Part shown: positions 34,915 to 43,062 of the stretch, in pieces
Layout of the letters: every line of letters starts with the position of its first letter
How positions within the stretch are numbered: position 1 is the stretch's first letter
Assembly (NCBI GenBank): GCA_964511555.1
Contig: CAZEFR010000002.1
Location: 1 to 64,000, forward strand
DNA: 64,000 nt
Direction: 5' to 3'
DNA from: CAIZGX01 sp964511555
GTDB lineage: Bacteria > Bacteroidota > Bacteroidia > Flavobacteriales_D > Sanyastnellaceae
Notes under the pieces: generated by a model
Database searches by the model: none
What the model was told of the DNA's origin: nothing
What the model saw: only the letters and a program-made list of their open reading frames with translations
Program-made: the position numbers and the translations under genes

Positions 34915-37900
34915 ATGAAAAACTTCTTCGTTGCACTCGTTCTTTTATTTGCCACTCATGGGCTGTTTGCGCAAGGTACCTTGCGCGGTAAGGTTACCGA
35001 TGAAAAAGGTGAATCTATGTTTGGAGTTATTGTTCGTGTTCTTGAAAACGAAACAATAATCACCCAGACAGATTTTGAAGGAACGTTCACGTTGAAGTTC
35101 CCCGACAACAAATTGTACACGCTGAATTTCGTTATTGTTGGTTACCAGACCCTTGAAGAAAAAATTCAGCTAAAAGACAATGCCGTATTGTCGAAAGAGT
35201 TTACCATTTTATCTACTTCCAACATAATTACAGGAATGGATGTAGTGGCGAAACGCGTAAAGGCGAATGACGGATACATGGAAAAAATGAAGATGAATTC
35301 TGCCGTAACGCTCGATTTCATTTCAGCCGAGATCATGAAGAAAACCGGAGACGCGAACGTGGTAAACGCCATAGCGCGTGTCTCGGGTGTTTCTACTAAC
35401 GGCGGATTAATTACAGTGCGTGGTATTGGTGACCGCTACGTTAGAACAACCTTGAACGGTTCTCGTATTCCAACATTAGATCCGTTAACCAACAACATTA
35501 AGTTAGACATTTTCCCTTCAAGTTTAGTAGACAACATTGTTATTAGCAAGACGCAAAGCGCCGACTTACCGGGCGAATGGGCCGGTGCATACATATCGGT
35601 GGAAACGAAAGATTATCCAGATGAATTAACCGTAAACATAGAGTCGCAATTCGGTTACAATGCGCAAACGACTTTTCAGAATGTTATTTCTTCAGACCGA
35701 AGCAGTACCGATTGGTTGGGTTTCGATGGTGGATTGCGCATAAGAGAAACCGACAACATAGTTGCGCCAAACCTGAGTCCAAGCAGGTACCAAGAAATGG
35801 TAGCATTGGGTCTTGGAGATTATTTTGCGCAACAAGGTATCTACGGTTGGCAAGACGGTTTTGCTCAAGGCGATGTTTATTTTAGAATGGGATTGGTACA
35901 ATTGGGTCTATTGCCTGCCGGGCAGTTCAATGACCCAACCGCCATTCAGAATGCCCGTACTCAGTATAACTCAACGTACAAACCTCAGGCGTTCAACATT
36001 ATTAATCCGGAAGGTACCGACTACAACAACGGATTCAGTAACAATTGGAACACTCGTTTCCGCAGAGCACCCATGAACTTCTCTCAGAGCTTCAGCATTG
36101 GAGATCAGAAAACGTTGTTTGGCAGAGAATTGGGATTCATCTTCGGGTTTAAATACGGGTCCTCTATACGTTTCGATCCCAACGGAATTTCTCAGCGTGT
36201 AGGCGATGAATCACTTGGGTATATTTTCGATAGACGCGACAGCGCCAGAATAAGCAGAGAGACAAATTCAATAAGCGCGCTCATAAACCTAGCGTACAAG
36301 ATTAATAAGAATAATAAGATTTCATTGCTTTTCATGCCCAACATTATTGGAAACAACGATGTGGCCAGTTTCGAGGAGATGCCCTTCGGAGTGATTAATC
36401 AGGAGTCTCTTGTTTCAAAAAATATATTCTATGAACAACGGAAACAATTGATTTATCAGTATTCTTCACAGCATTACATTCCTTCACTCAAAATAAAACT
36501 AGATTTGAATGCCTCGTACACAGACGGAAGCAGTATAGCACCTGACTTTAAGGCTACCGAGTATCTACGATTTTTAGATTACTCTACGGTAACAGGGTAT
36601 CAGTTTGCTCCCACAGCGGGTGAGGGAATACGCAGATACGATCGTTATTTAGATGAGAATATTTTCGACGCAAGAGTAGGGGCAGAATTACCCATTAAAA
36701 CCTCAAAAGATGGTGTCGTACGCAAGATAAAATTTGGAGCCGCTACCCAGCGTAATTACAGAAAGATAGACAACGAAGAATACCGCATGTTTTCGGGAAA
36801 TCAGCCCAACGTGTTACCCTTGTTAGATGGCGATTTAGACAATTACCTTGACCCAAGTAAGTTCGTTATGAACAACGGCATCATAGGTTATTACTACACA
36901 GATTTCGACTTTGCACGCAACCACAGTTTTGGAAACAGCAATGTAGACGCGGCATATGCTATGGTAGATTACGAGTTCAGTTCAGCGCTTAGGTTTTCGG
37001 GTGGGGTAAGATTGGAACACACAGATATCTTTACAGATGCAGATCTTTTTCACCAACAGAATTATGCGGTAAATGACGTTCGCAGAGAGAATGTGGGGGG
37101 CTTTGCTTTGGTGAATCCCGGAATAATTAACCAATGGGATCTCTTGCCCAGTGGGAGCTTGATTTACAAAATAAAAACCAAAGCGGAAACCCAGGCCAAT
37201 TTGCGTTTCAATTACAGTCAATCGGTGGCAAGACCAAGCATTCGCGAGATGAGTGATGCGGCTATCTATGACAACGAGTTCAGAACATTGATATACGGAA
37301 ATTCAGATTTGAAGCTTGCCAATATCACCAATTATGACTTCCGTGGAGAGGTCTATTTCGAGAGTGGCGACAATCTTTCTGCAAGTGTGTTTTACAAAGA
37401 CTTTCGAAACCACATTGAAATGGGTTTTGGTGGTGCAGGTATTACCTGGGACAACATAGAGCAGTCTTCAGTGCGCGGAATAGAGATAGAGGGAAAGAAA
37501 CAAATTGGAAGAAATTTCGAGTTTCGTGCGAATCTAACGTTGGTGAAGTCTGAAGCTGAATTTGTGCGGAAGGATTTACAAATTGTAGACGGAATAAAGG
37601 TCTACACCATTATAGATACGGTGTATAGACCTATGTTTGGTCAGGCGCCCTATCTGTTCAATTCAATCTTGTCTTACACTGCCGATTCTCTGGGTTTAAC
37701 AGCCACTGTAAGTTACAACGTTCAAGGTCCGCGCTTGGTAATTGCAGGGGTGGTGAAAGGAAGACCAGACGTGTACGAGATTCCAAGACATTTGTTAGAC
37801 TTCAAACTAAGTAAAACAATTGGTGAACACTATGTAGCCAGTGTAACCATTCGAGATATTTTGAATTCGCCTGTTCGAAGGGCTTACGATTTACCAGATG

Positions 37901-37968
37901 GCTATGTAGACTTCGACAACTTCAGGTATGGGACTAATTTCTTAGTGAGTTTTGCCTATAAACTCTAA
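34915..37968 (+). CDS. TonB-dependent outer-membrane receptor without SusD partner
   Basis: 1017 aa. Signal peptide 1-19 (GLFAQ). A carboxypeptidase-regulatory-like domain follows (about 20-100: LRGKVTDEKGESMFGVIV, FEGTFTLKFPDN), then the plug (about 125-235: VVNAIARVSGVSTNGG, ITVRGIGDRYVRTTLNGSRIP), then a long 22-strand-type barrel ending in FLVSFAYKL. The segment RFNYSQSVARPSIREMSDAA is typical of receptors of the iron/oligosaccharide/peptide class in this phylum. No SusD-type gene is near; instead it is surrounded by VEKYY-family proteins. Energised import across the outer membrane is established for the family; the substrate is unknown. The TonB protein at 60805 could serve it. Confidence 0.92.
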   Translation: MKNFFVALVLLFATHGLFAQGTLRGKVTDEKGESMFGVIVRVLENETIITQTDFEGTFTLKFPDNKLYTLNFVIVGYQTLEEKIQLKDNAVLSKEFTILSTSNIITGMDVVAKRVKANDGYMEKMKMNSAVTLDFISAEIMKKTGDANVVNAIARVSGVSTNGGLITVRGIGDRYVRTTLNGSRIPTLDPLTNNIKLDIFPSSLVDNIVISKTQSADLPGEWAGAYISVETKDYPDELTVNIESQFGYNAQTTFQNVISSDRSSTDWLGFDGGLRIRETDNIVAPNLSPSRYQEMVALGLGDYFAQQGIYGWQDGFAQGDVYFRMGLVQLGLLPAGQFNDPTAIQNARTQYNSTYKPQAFNIINPEGTDYNNGFSNNWNTRFRRAPMNFSQSFSIGDQKTLFGRELGFIFGFKYGSSIRFDPNGISQRVGDESLGYIFDRRDSARISRETNSISALINLAYKINKNNKISLLFMPNIIGNNDVASFEEMPFGVINQESLVSKNIFYEQRKQLIYQYSSQHYIPSLKIKLDLNASYTDGSSIAPDFKATEYLRFLDYSTVTGYQFAPTAGEGIRRYDRYLDENIFDARVGAELPIKTSKDGVVRKIKFGAATQRNYRKIDNEEYRMFSGNQPNVLPLLDGDLDNYLDPSKFVMNNGIIGYYYTDFDFARNHSFGNSNVDAAYAMVDYEFSSALRFSGGVRLEHTDIFTDADLFHQQNYAVNDVRRENVGGFALVNPGIINQWDLLPSGSLIYKIKTKAETQANLRFNYSQSVARPSIREMSDAAIYDNEFRTLIYGNSDLKLANITNYDFRGEVYFESGDNLSASVFYKDFRNHIEMGFGGAGITWDNIEQSSVRGIEIEGKKQIGRNFEFRANLTLVKSEAEFVRKDLQIVDGIKVYTIIDTVYRPMFGQAPYLFNSILSYTADSLGLTATVSYNVQGPRLVIAGVVKGRPDVYEIPRHLLDFKLSKTIGEHYVASVTIRDILNSPVRRAYDLPDGYVDFDNFRYGTNFLVSFAYKL

Positions 37969-37980
37969 ATTTTGAATAAG

Positions 37981-39309
37981 ATGAAGACTTTTTTAACGAC
38001 GTTATTTTTTGTTTGTTTCGTTGGGTATTCTGTGAATGCACAATTGGAAAAAGTAATTGTAGAGAAATATTATGTGAGCGATGCGAACGATGCAACAGAT
38101 ATAGATGGTGGCGGCGTTCCTTTAGGTTCTGTTACCTACAGAGTGTATGTAGACCTAAAGCCCGGGACTATTCTCAAGCGCATTTACGGAGACGCAAATC
38201 ATCCGTTCTCTGTTTCGAGTACGGAAGTGTTTTTCAATAATGTATTGGACGGAAAGAGCTTCGCGAAAGATTTTATTCGAGGAAGGTATTTAGAGAATAC
38301 GGTAGCATTGGATACCTGGTTAACCTTAGGTCAAACGGCTAGGCAAGGCACAAAGTATTACTACGGGATTTTGAAAGATCAAGATAATGACGGCTCATTT
38401 ATTGGAGGTGTAAATAACGACGGTGGAAGTGCCCTAGTTCCCTCTGGATTGCTCATTAATGAAGATCCGTCTTGCGGAATTCCGTTAACAATAGCAGACG
38501 GTATGGATACCCTAAATTCTGCACCAACCAATTGGCAGAGTTTTGGGTTGTTAGATTTCTTTTCGGGAGCAGACAGTACCATATTCGGTTCCTTGGTTAC
38601 ACCAACTTCTTTCGAGAGTTCAGACTTTGTTTTAAGTTGCTCGGGTGTTCAAGGAACGGTTGCAGACAGTAACCAAGTTATTGTAGCGCAATTAACCACC
38701 TTGGGCGAGTTGTCTTTTAAAATGAATATTACCGTTGAGGCTCTGGTGAACGGCGTTCCTACCGAAATCAACTATGTGGGGTCAGACACCTTACTGCTAG
38801 AAGGCGAAATTTTTAATCCTTACTTAAGCTACCCTTATACGTGCGGTTGTAACAACCCCGATTATGTAGAGTACAACTCTTCTTTCGTGTGTTTCGAACC
38901 GGGATCTTGCATTACACCCATTATTTTTGGTTGCACAGATACGTTGGCCTGCAATTATGATGCGTCGGTTAATGTAAGTATACCCGAGTTGTGTTGCTAC
39001 CCTGGTTTTTGCGCAGATAGAAACATAGAAGAGGTTTGCCCGTCGTTAATGGGAGAAGATTTCGATATAAATATTTATCCAAATCCTACTTATGATAATG
39101 CGACATTAAATATTATTTCTGGCGAAGCAAGCAGTTGGACTTATGAGCTCTTCAACACATACGGATCGGTGAAATTATCTGGACAGGTTTCAAACAACGA
39201 TTTGAATTTGGTTTTACCTCTTGACTTATCAAATGTAGAATCTGGCTTATATCAGTTAAGAGTTTCGAATGGCGAAGTAAGTAAACACAAATTATTCATA
39301 AAGTTATGA
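37981..39309 (+). CDS. VEKYY-family protein 3 with Cys-rich insert, T9SS cargo
   Basis: 442 aa from the ATG at 37981. A TTG nine bases upstream is a poorer start. Signal peptide, then LEKVIVEKYYVSDANDATD, GSVTYRVYVDLKPGT, GDANHPFSVSSTEVFFN, NTVALDTWLTLG, GILKDQDNDGSF, and VIVAQLTTLGELSFKMNI. After the family domain (about 20-290) comes a Cys-rich segment with the element FGCTDTLACNYDASV and several more Cys pairs (about 295-360). A T9SS type A sorting domain (IYPNPTYDN, about 370-442) ends it. Its stop overlaps the FISUMP gene start (ATGA). Surface protein, function unknown. Confidence 0.75.
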   Translation: MKTFLTTLFFVCFVGYSVNAQLEKVIVEKYYVSDANDATDIDGGGVPLGSVTYRVYVDLKPGTILKRIYGDANHPFSVSSTEVFFNNVLDGKSFAKDFIRGRYLENTVALDTWLTLGQTARQGTKYYYGILKDQDNDGSFIGGVNNDGGSALVPSGLLINEDPSCGIPLTIADGMDTLNSAPTNWQSFGLLDFFSGADSTIFGSLVTPTSFESSDFVLSCSGVQGTVADSNQVIVAQLTTLGELSFKMNITVEALVNGVPTEINYVGSDTLLLEGEIFNPYLSYPYTCGCNNPDYVEYNSSFVCFEPGSCITPIIFGCTDTLACNYDASVNVSIPELCCYPGFCADRNIEEVCPSLMGEDFDINIYPNPTYDNATLNIISGEASSWTYELFNTYGSVKLSGQVSNNDLNLVLPLDLSNVESGLYQLRVSNGEVSKHKLFIKL

Positions 39310-40034
39310 GATTAGTAAAGCGCGTTTTGTTTGCTTTTGTTTTACCAATTGTTTTGTTCTCTCTCACTGGCTGCGAGGAGACGGTAGAGCCCCCTAGAAT
39401 TATAGAAACAAGCACGGTAACAGACATAGACGGCAGGGTTTACAAGACAGTGAAGATTGGTAACCAATGGTGGATGGCAGAGAACCTAGCGGTAACTCGG
39501 TTGAACAACGGTTCGCCTCTAACTTTTGTAGACATTAGTTCTCCTGACTCTACTTGGGCAAGTGTCACGGGTGCTGCTTACACCACTCTGAACAACGGTC
39601 AGTACGGCAATTTGTACAATTATGCTGCCATAGAGAACTTAGAGAACATTGCTCCTGAGGGTTGGCACATACCCACAGACGAAGAGTGGAAAGAAATGGA
39701 GCATGAGATAGGAATGGCTCAGGAAGAAGTGGAAGCCTTGGGCTGGCGTGGCGTGAACGAAGCAAATAAATTGACTGCCTTGAATGCAATAGGTTGGCCT
39801 GCAAACGCGGTATTGTTTGGAACCGATGAGTATGGGTTCAACGGTAGACCAGGAGGTTGTAGATCATTTTCTGGGATCACAAATTTTCAAGCGAATCTTG
39901 CTTTTTGGTGGACAGCCTCTACCAACAACAATGAAGCATGGTACAGATACATAGACGCCAACCAAACACGTGTTTTTAGACAATACACGCACAAGGGCTA
40001 TGGCATGAGTATTCGTTGCGTTAAGAACAACTAA
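39306..40034 (+). CDS. FISUMP-domain lipoprotein
   Basis: 242 aa. Lipobox SLTGC (Cys23). The mature protein is one FISUMP domain (named from Fibrobacter succinogenes major paralogous proteins). Its hallmarks are TVTDIDGRVYKTVKIGNQWWMAENL, YGNLYNYAA, APEGWHIPTDEEWKEME, and the closing WWTASTNNNEAWYR and GMSIRCVKN. The fold is C-type-lectin/formylglycine-like. FISUMP proteins are surface or periplasmic and of unproven function, with binding roles assumed. It overlaps the VEKYY-3 gene by 4 bp and is one base ahead of the small barrel gene, so it belongs to the same transcript. Confidence 0.88.
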   Translation: MRLVKRVLFAFVLPIVLFSLTGCEETVEPPRIIETSTVTDIDGRVYKTVKIGNQWWMAENLAVTRLNNGSPLTFVDISSPDSTWASVTGAAYTTLNNGQYGNLYNYAAIENLENIAPEGWHIPTDEEWKEMEHEIGMAQEEVEALGWRGVNEANKLTALNAIGWPANAVLFGTDEYGFNGRPGGCRSFSGITNFQANLAFWWTASTNNNEAWYRYIDANQTRVFRQYTHKGYGMSIRCVKNN

Positions 40035-40035
40035 G

Positions 40036-40698
40036 ATGAAAAATTATATAATTGCTGCGGCACTCTCTCTTTTCATTTCTTCGGAAATGTATGCACAAGA
40101 AACAACGGCATTCGGTGTTTCTTTCGCACCAGCTTACACCCAACAAAGCACGCGTACAAGCAGTGAATTGAATTGGTTAGAGAATGAATGGGATGGAAAA
40201 GAACGTGGCGGCTTTGCCTATGCTCTTGGAATTTTTGCAGAGAAAGAGTTGTCTGAGCGTTTGAGTGCGCGTGTTGGCTTGGGTTATTCGTCTTTGGGAG
40301 AGCGTGTAGACTCGCTTCTCGATTTAGATGTTGACAAGTTCAACAATGACTATCGATTTGTAGAAATGCCCCTTGCTTTTTGTTATTCTTTTGGGAAGAA
40401 TAATTATTCGAAGCCCTATGTTTCTTTAGGTTACAGTTTAAATTATTTTTTAAATAAGCGAACAACCTATTCGCTTGCAGGGACGAATAGAGATGAGATT
40501 CTGTTAACAAAAGAAGACATCAACACCCTCGGACACGTTGCCCGTCTTGCAATGGGCTATGATTTTGTATTGGATAAAAAAATTAGTCTCAAAGCAGAGT
40601 TATTTGCCTCGCAATTCATAAATTCTTTAACAAAAGGTCCAATAAATCGTTTTCCCGTTTCTTTGGGAATGTCTCTTCAGGTAAGAAGGAAGAATTGA
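40036..40698 (+). CDS. Small outer-membrane beta-barrel protein
   Basis: 220 aa with signal peptide 1-20 (EMYAQ). The body alternates hydrophobic and polar residues in strands (FGVSFAPAYTQQ, LSARVGLGYSSLGERV, FVEMPLAFCYSFGKNN, KPYVSLGYSLNYFLN, ARLAMGYDFVLDKKISLKAEL). It ends with a strand, VSLGMSLQVRRKN. This is the pattern of the 8-10-strand OmpW/PorT-like barrels common in Bacteroidota. It is the last tightly linked gene of the VEKYY operon's first half; a 163-bp gap with possible promoter follows. It may anchor or assist the surface proteins; specific role unknown. Confidence 0.78.
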   Translation: MKNYIIAAALSLFISSEMYAQETTAFGVSFAPAYTQQSTRTSSELNWLENEWDGKERGGFAYALGIFAEKELSERLSARVGLGYSSLGERVDSLLDLDVDKFNNDYRFVEMPLAFCYSFGKNNYSKPYVSLGYSLNYFLNKRTTYSLAGTNRDEILLTKEDINTLGHVARLAMGYDFVLDKKISLKAELFASQFINSLTKGPINRFPVSLGMSLQVRRKN

Positions 40699-40861
40699 TT
40701 TTTCTGGGTCTTGTTACCCCGAATTTTATTCGTTAAGCCAGTGTAAATAAGGGATAACATTCGTGCAACGTATGGCCTGAAATCTTTAACGTAACGGCAA
40801 AATAGCATTCATCTTAAGGGTAAGTAGCTCAACCATCTTTGCCCCAAATTAAACTAAACAA

Positions 40862-42991
40862 ATGAAAACAAAAAAGAACATGTTGAAAGCGCTAGCTACA
40901 GCAGCTTTCGCTTTTGGTGCTTTTGCAGGTGTGCAGGCACAGTCAAATCTTGGTGCCGCGTGCGGCTGTCCTCCGGTTGCTTCAAGACCTACTGAGCTGT
41001 TGAGCTCACAGGCGGGTTACACAGCGGTTAATGGCACTGGTGGTGGTATATTGTCGTCAATGACATTAACATGCGACAAGACTTGGATTCTTGACGTAAA
41101 AATCTATGTTGATGAAGGTAATACTTTGTCGATTGAGCCTGGAACAGTAATTAAGGGAAATCCGGTTGTAAATCCAGCGAACGCAACTGCGTTGGTGATT
41201 GCTCGTGGTGGTAAAATAATTGCAGCGGGTACAGAGTCTTGTCCTATTGTATTTACTGGTTCTGAAGATCCAATGGACGGTACTTATGGTATTGAAAACA
41301 TTGGTAAATGGGGTGGTATAGTTATTTTAGGAAAGGCAAGTAACAACCTTACTTTAGCAGCAAACGGTCCTTTCGTACCGGGTGGTGCGGGTAGATTGGC
41401 TGTGGCAGATGGTTTGGGTACAGTTGAGGGTTTTGCTTCTTCATATCCTCTTGACCAATACGGTGTCGCTACTTCTATTCCTCCAGCGTATGTAGTTGCA
41501 ACTCCTCCAAGTTCTCCAACTTATACTTTTGGACAGCAAATTGCTTCAACTGCCACGAGTAATGGAGTTACTACTATTACCCTAACAGGTAACGGATCAT
41601 CCGTTTTAAATGGAATGTCTGTTTCAGGTTCAGGTATTGCAGCAGGTACAACTGTAGTATCAGTAAGTGGTAATGTTGTTACATTGAGTGGCACACAAAG
41701 TGGAATTTTGACTGGCGCTGGAAACAATGCAGATTTTATAGGTACTTATCCTACAGCCTTGGGAGCTAACCCAAGATATTATCAGTATTCTACTGCAACA
41801 TCAGCCCCTACAACAGCCCCAACCTTCACAACAGGAACTGGTCCAATTGTAGGTGGTATTAACTTCGCTATTGCTTTCACCGGAGGTGCTGAAGCAGGCT
41901 TTAATGATGACGACAACTCAGGTGTTATGAAGTATGTTTCTATTCGTCACTCAGGTGCTATTTTATCTGTAGGTGCTGAAATTAACGGATTAACCTTGGC
42001 TTCGGTTGGTCGTGGAACAACTATCGATCACATTGAAATTGTTTCTTGCGCAGATGACAATATTGAACTTTTCGGTGGAACAGTTAACTTAAAGTATATC
42101 ACTACGTTATTTGGTAACGATGATATGTTCGACTATGATTTGGGTTGGAAAGGAAAGGCACAATTCTTCTTCGGAATGAAGAATACACAATCTGGTAAGA
42201 GCCCAGACAACGATAATGGTATCGAGGCAGATTCTCATGATAACAATTCAATGACAACCTTCAGATCTCGTCCGGTTTTATACAATTTCACTATTGTTGG
42301 AAACGGAAAATCAGGACCTACAGTAGATAACCGCGGTTTAGCGGGAGCAAATTTCAAAGACGGTGCTGAAGGGGAGTTATACAATTCAATCTTCGCAAAC
42401 TGTAAAAACGGAATTAACTTAGCTAAGTCCCTTTCGGGAGTTACCTACAACTCATGGCAAAACTGGAGAATAGGAGGAGATAATACAAATGCTGTTGCAA
42501 ACCCAGGTAGTTTAAAAATTAAGTGCAACACCATTTTAATGAACAGCGCAACTACAAACTCCAACGGTTTAGGAATTGATGCGAGTAGCAGTACAGCAAA
42601 TGCAACTGCACCTACAGCTGATGAACTTACACAATTCACGAACGATTTGAACGTTATCACTACTGCTCCTATCCCAGGTTTCAGCTATGATTTCACAGTG
42701 AATTCAAGCACAAATGTTGTTTCTGTTAAAAATGATGTTACTCCAACTACAGCATTGAGTGTAGCGGGTTGTCCAACAGTACCTGTAGATGGTTTCTTCG
42801 AACCAGCTAACTACCGTGGTGCATTTTCTTCGGTAAACGGAGACAACTGGTTGTCTAACTGGACCTACTCTCAGGTTTTAAACTCTACTTCAGGTGTTCG
42901 TGCATGTGCAACAGACTTGAACTTAGACGGTGTTACAGACGTAAGTGACTTCTTAATTTTCGCTCCGGCATTCGGAACTTCTTGTAACTAA
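40862..42991 (+). CDS. Beta-helix-like secreted protein with terminal dockerin-like EF-hand motif
   Basis: 709 aa. Signal peptide about 1-27 (GVQAQ). The body matches a widespread Bacteroidota surface protein type: LTCDKTWILDVKIYVDEGNTLSIEPGTVIKG, WGGIVILGKA, DDDNSGVMKYVSIRHSG, INGLTLASVGRGTTIDHIEI, DDNIELFGGTVNLKYI, DDMFDYDLGWKGKAQFF, and LYNFTIVGNGKSG. A parallel beta-helix is inferred. Residues about 205-335 are a Thr/Ser/Gly-rich insertion not expected in the family. There is no T9SS domain: the last 25 residues read DLNLDGVTDVSDFLIFA plus a short tail, a calcium-loop motif like half a type I dockerin. The gene lies between the small barrel and the cohesin-like 1152-aa protein. Related proteins often neighbour TonB receptors, as here. 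Confidence 0.72.
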   Translation: MKTKKNMLKALATAAFAFGAFAGVQAQSNLGAACGCPPVASRPTELLSSQAGYTAVNGTGGGILSSMTLTCDKTWILDVKIYVDEGNTLSIEPGTVIKGNPVVNPANATALVIARGGKIIAAGTESCPIVFTGSEDPMDGTYGIENIGKWGGIVILGKASNNLTLAANGPFVPGGAGRLAVADGLGTVEGFASSYPLDQYGVATSIPPAYVVATPPSSPTYTFGQQIASTATSNGVTTITLTGNGSSVLNGMSVSGSGIAAGTTVVSVSGNVVTLSGTQSGILTGAGNNADFIGTYPTALGANPRYYQYSTATSAPTTAPTFTTGTGPIVGGINFAIAFTGGAEAGFNDDDNSGVMKYVSIRHSGAILSVGAEINGLTLASVGRGTTIDHIEIVSCADDNIELFGGTVNLKYITTLFGNDDMFDYDLGWKGKAQFFFGMKNTQSGKSPDNDNGIEADSHDNNSMTTFRSRPVLYNFTIVGNGKSGPTVDNRGLAGANFKDGAEGELYNSIFANCKNGINLAKSLSGVTYNSWQNWRIGGDNTNAVANPGSLKIKCNTILMNSATTNSNGLGIDASSSTANATAPTADELTQFTNDLNVITTAPIPGFSYDFTVNSSTNVVSVKNDVTPTTALSVAGCPTVPVDGFFEPANYRGAFSSVNGDNWLSNWTYSQVLNSTSGVRACATDLNLDGVTDVSDFLIFAPAFGTSCN

Positions 42992-43018
42992 AAAATAAAA
43001 AAAATTGGCCTCTGCATA

Positions 43019-43036
43019 GCCCACAATTTGGTGGGC
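43019..43036 (+). promoter_or_regulatory. Intergenic hairpin between the beta-helix and 1152-aa genes
   Basis: GCCCAC (43019-43024), loop AATTTG, GTGGGC (43031-43036), 26 bp before the next ATG. No T-run follows, so it is more likely an mRNA-stability or partial-attenuation element than a terminator. Confidence 0.35.
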
Positions 43037-43062
43037 CTTGCGGAAGCCTTAACCAAAAAATT

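Noticed and set aside
34915..37968. Reading the TonB receptor as a SusC glycan importer
   Set aside because: No SusD-type gene is adjacent and the neighbours carry no glycosidase, so substrate assignment to glycans has no support.
37972..37980. TTG start nine bases before the VEKYY-3 ATG
   Set aside because: The ATG at 37981 begins a standard signal peptide; the TTG adds three residues with no support.
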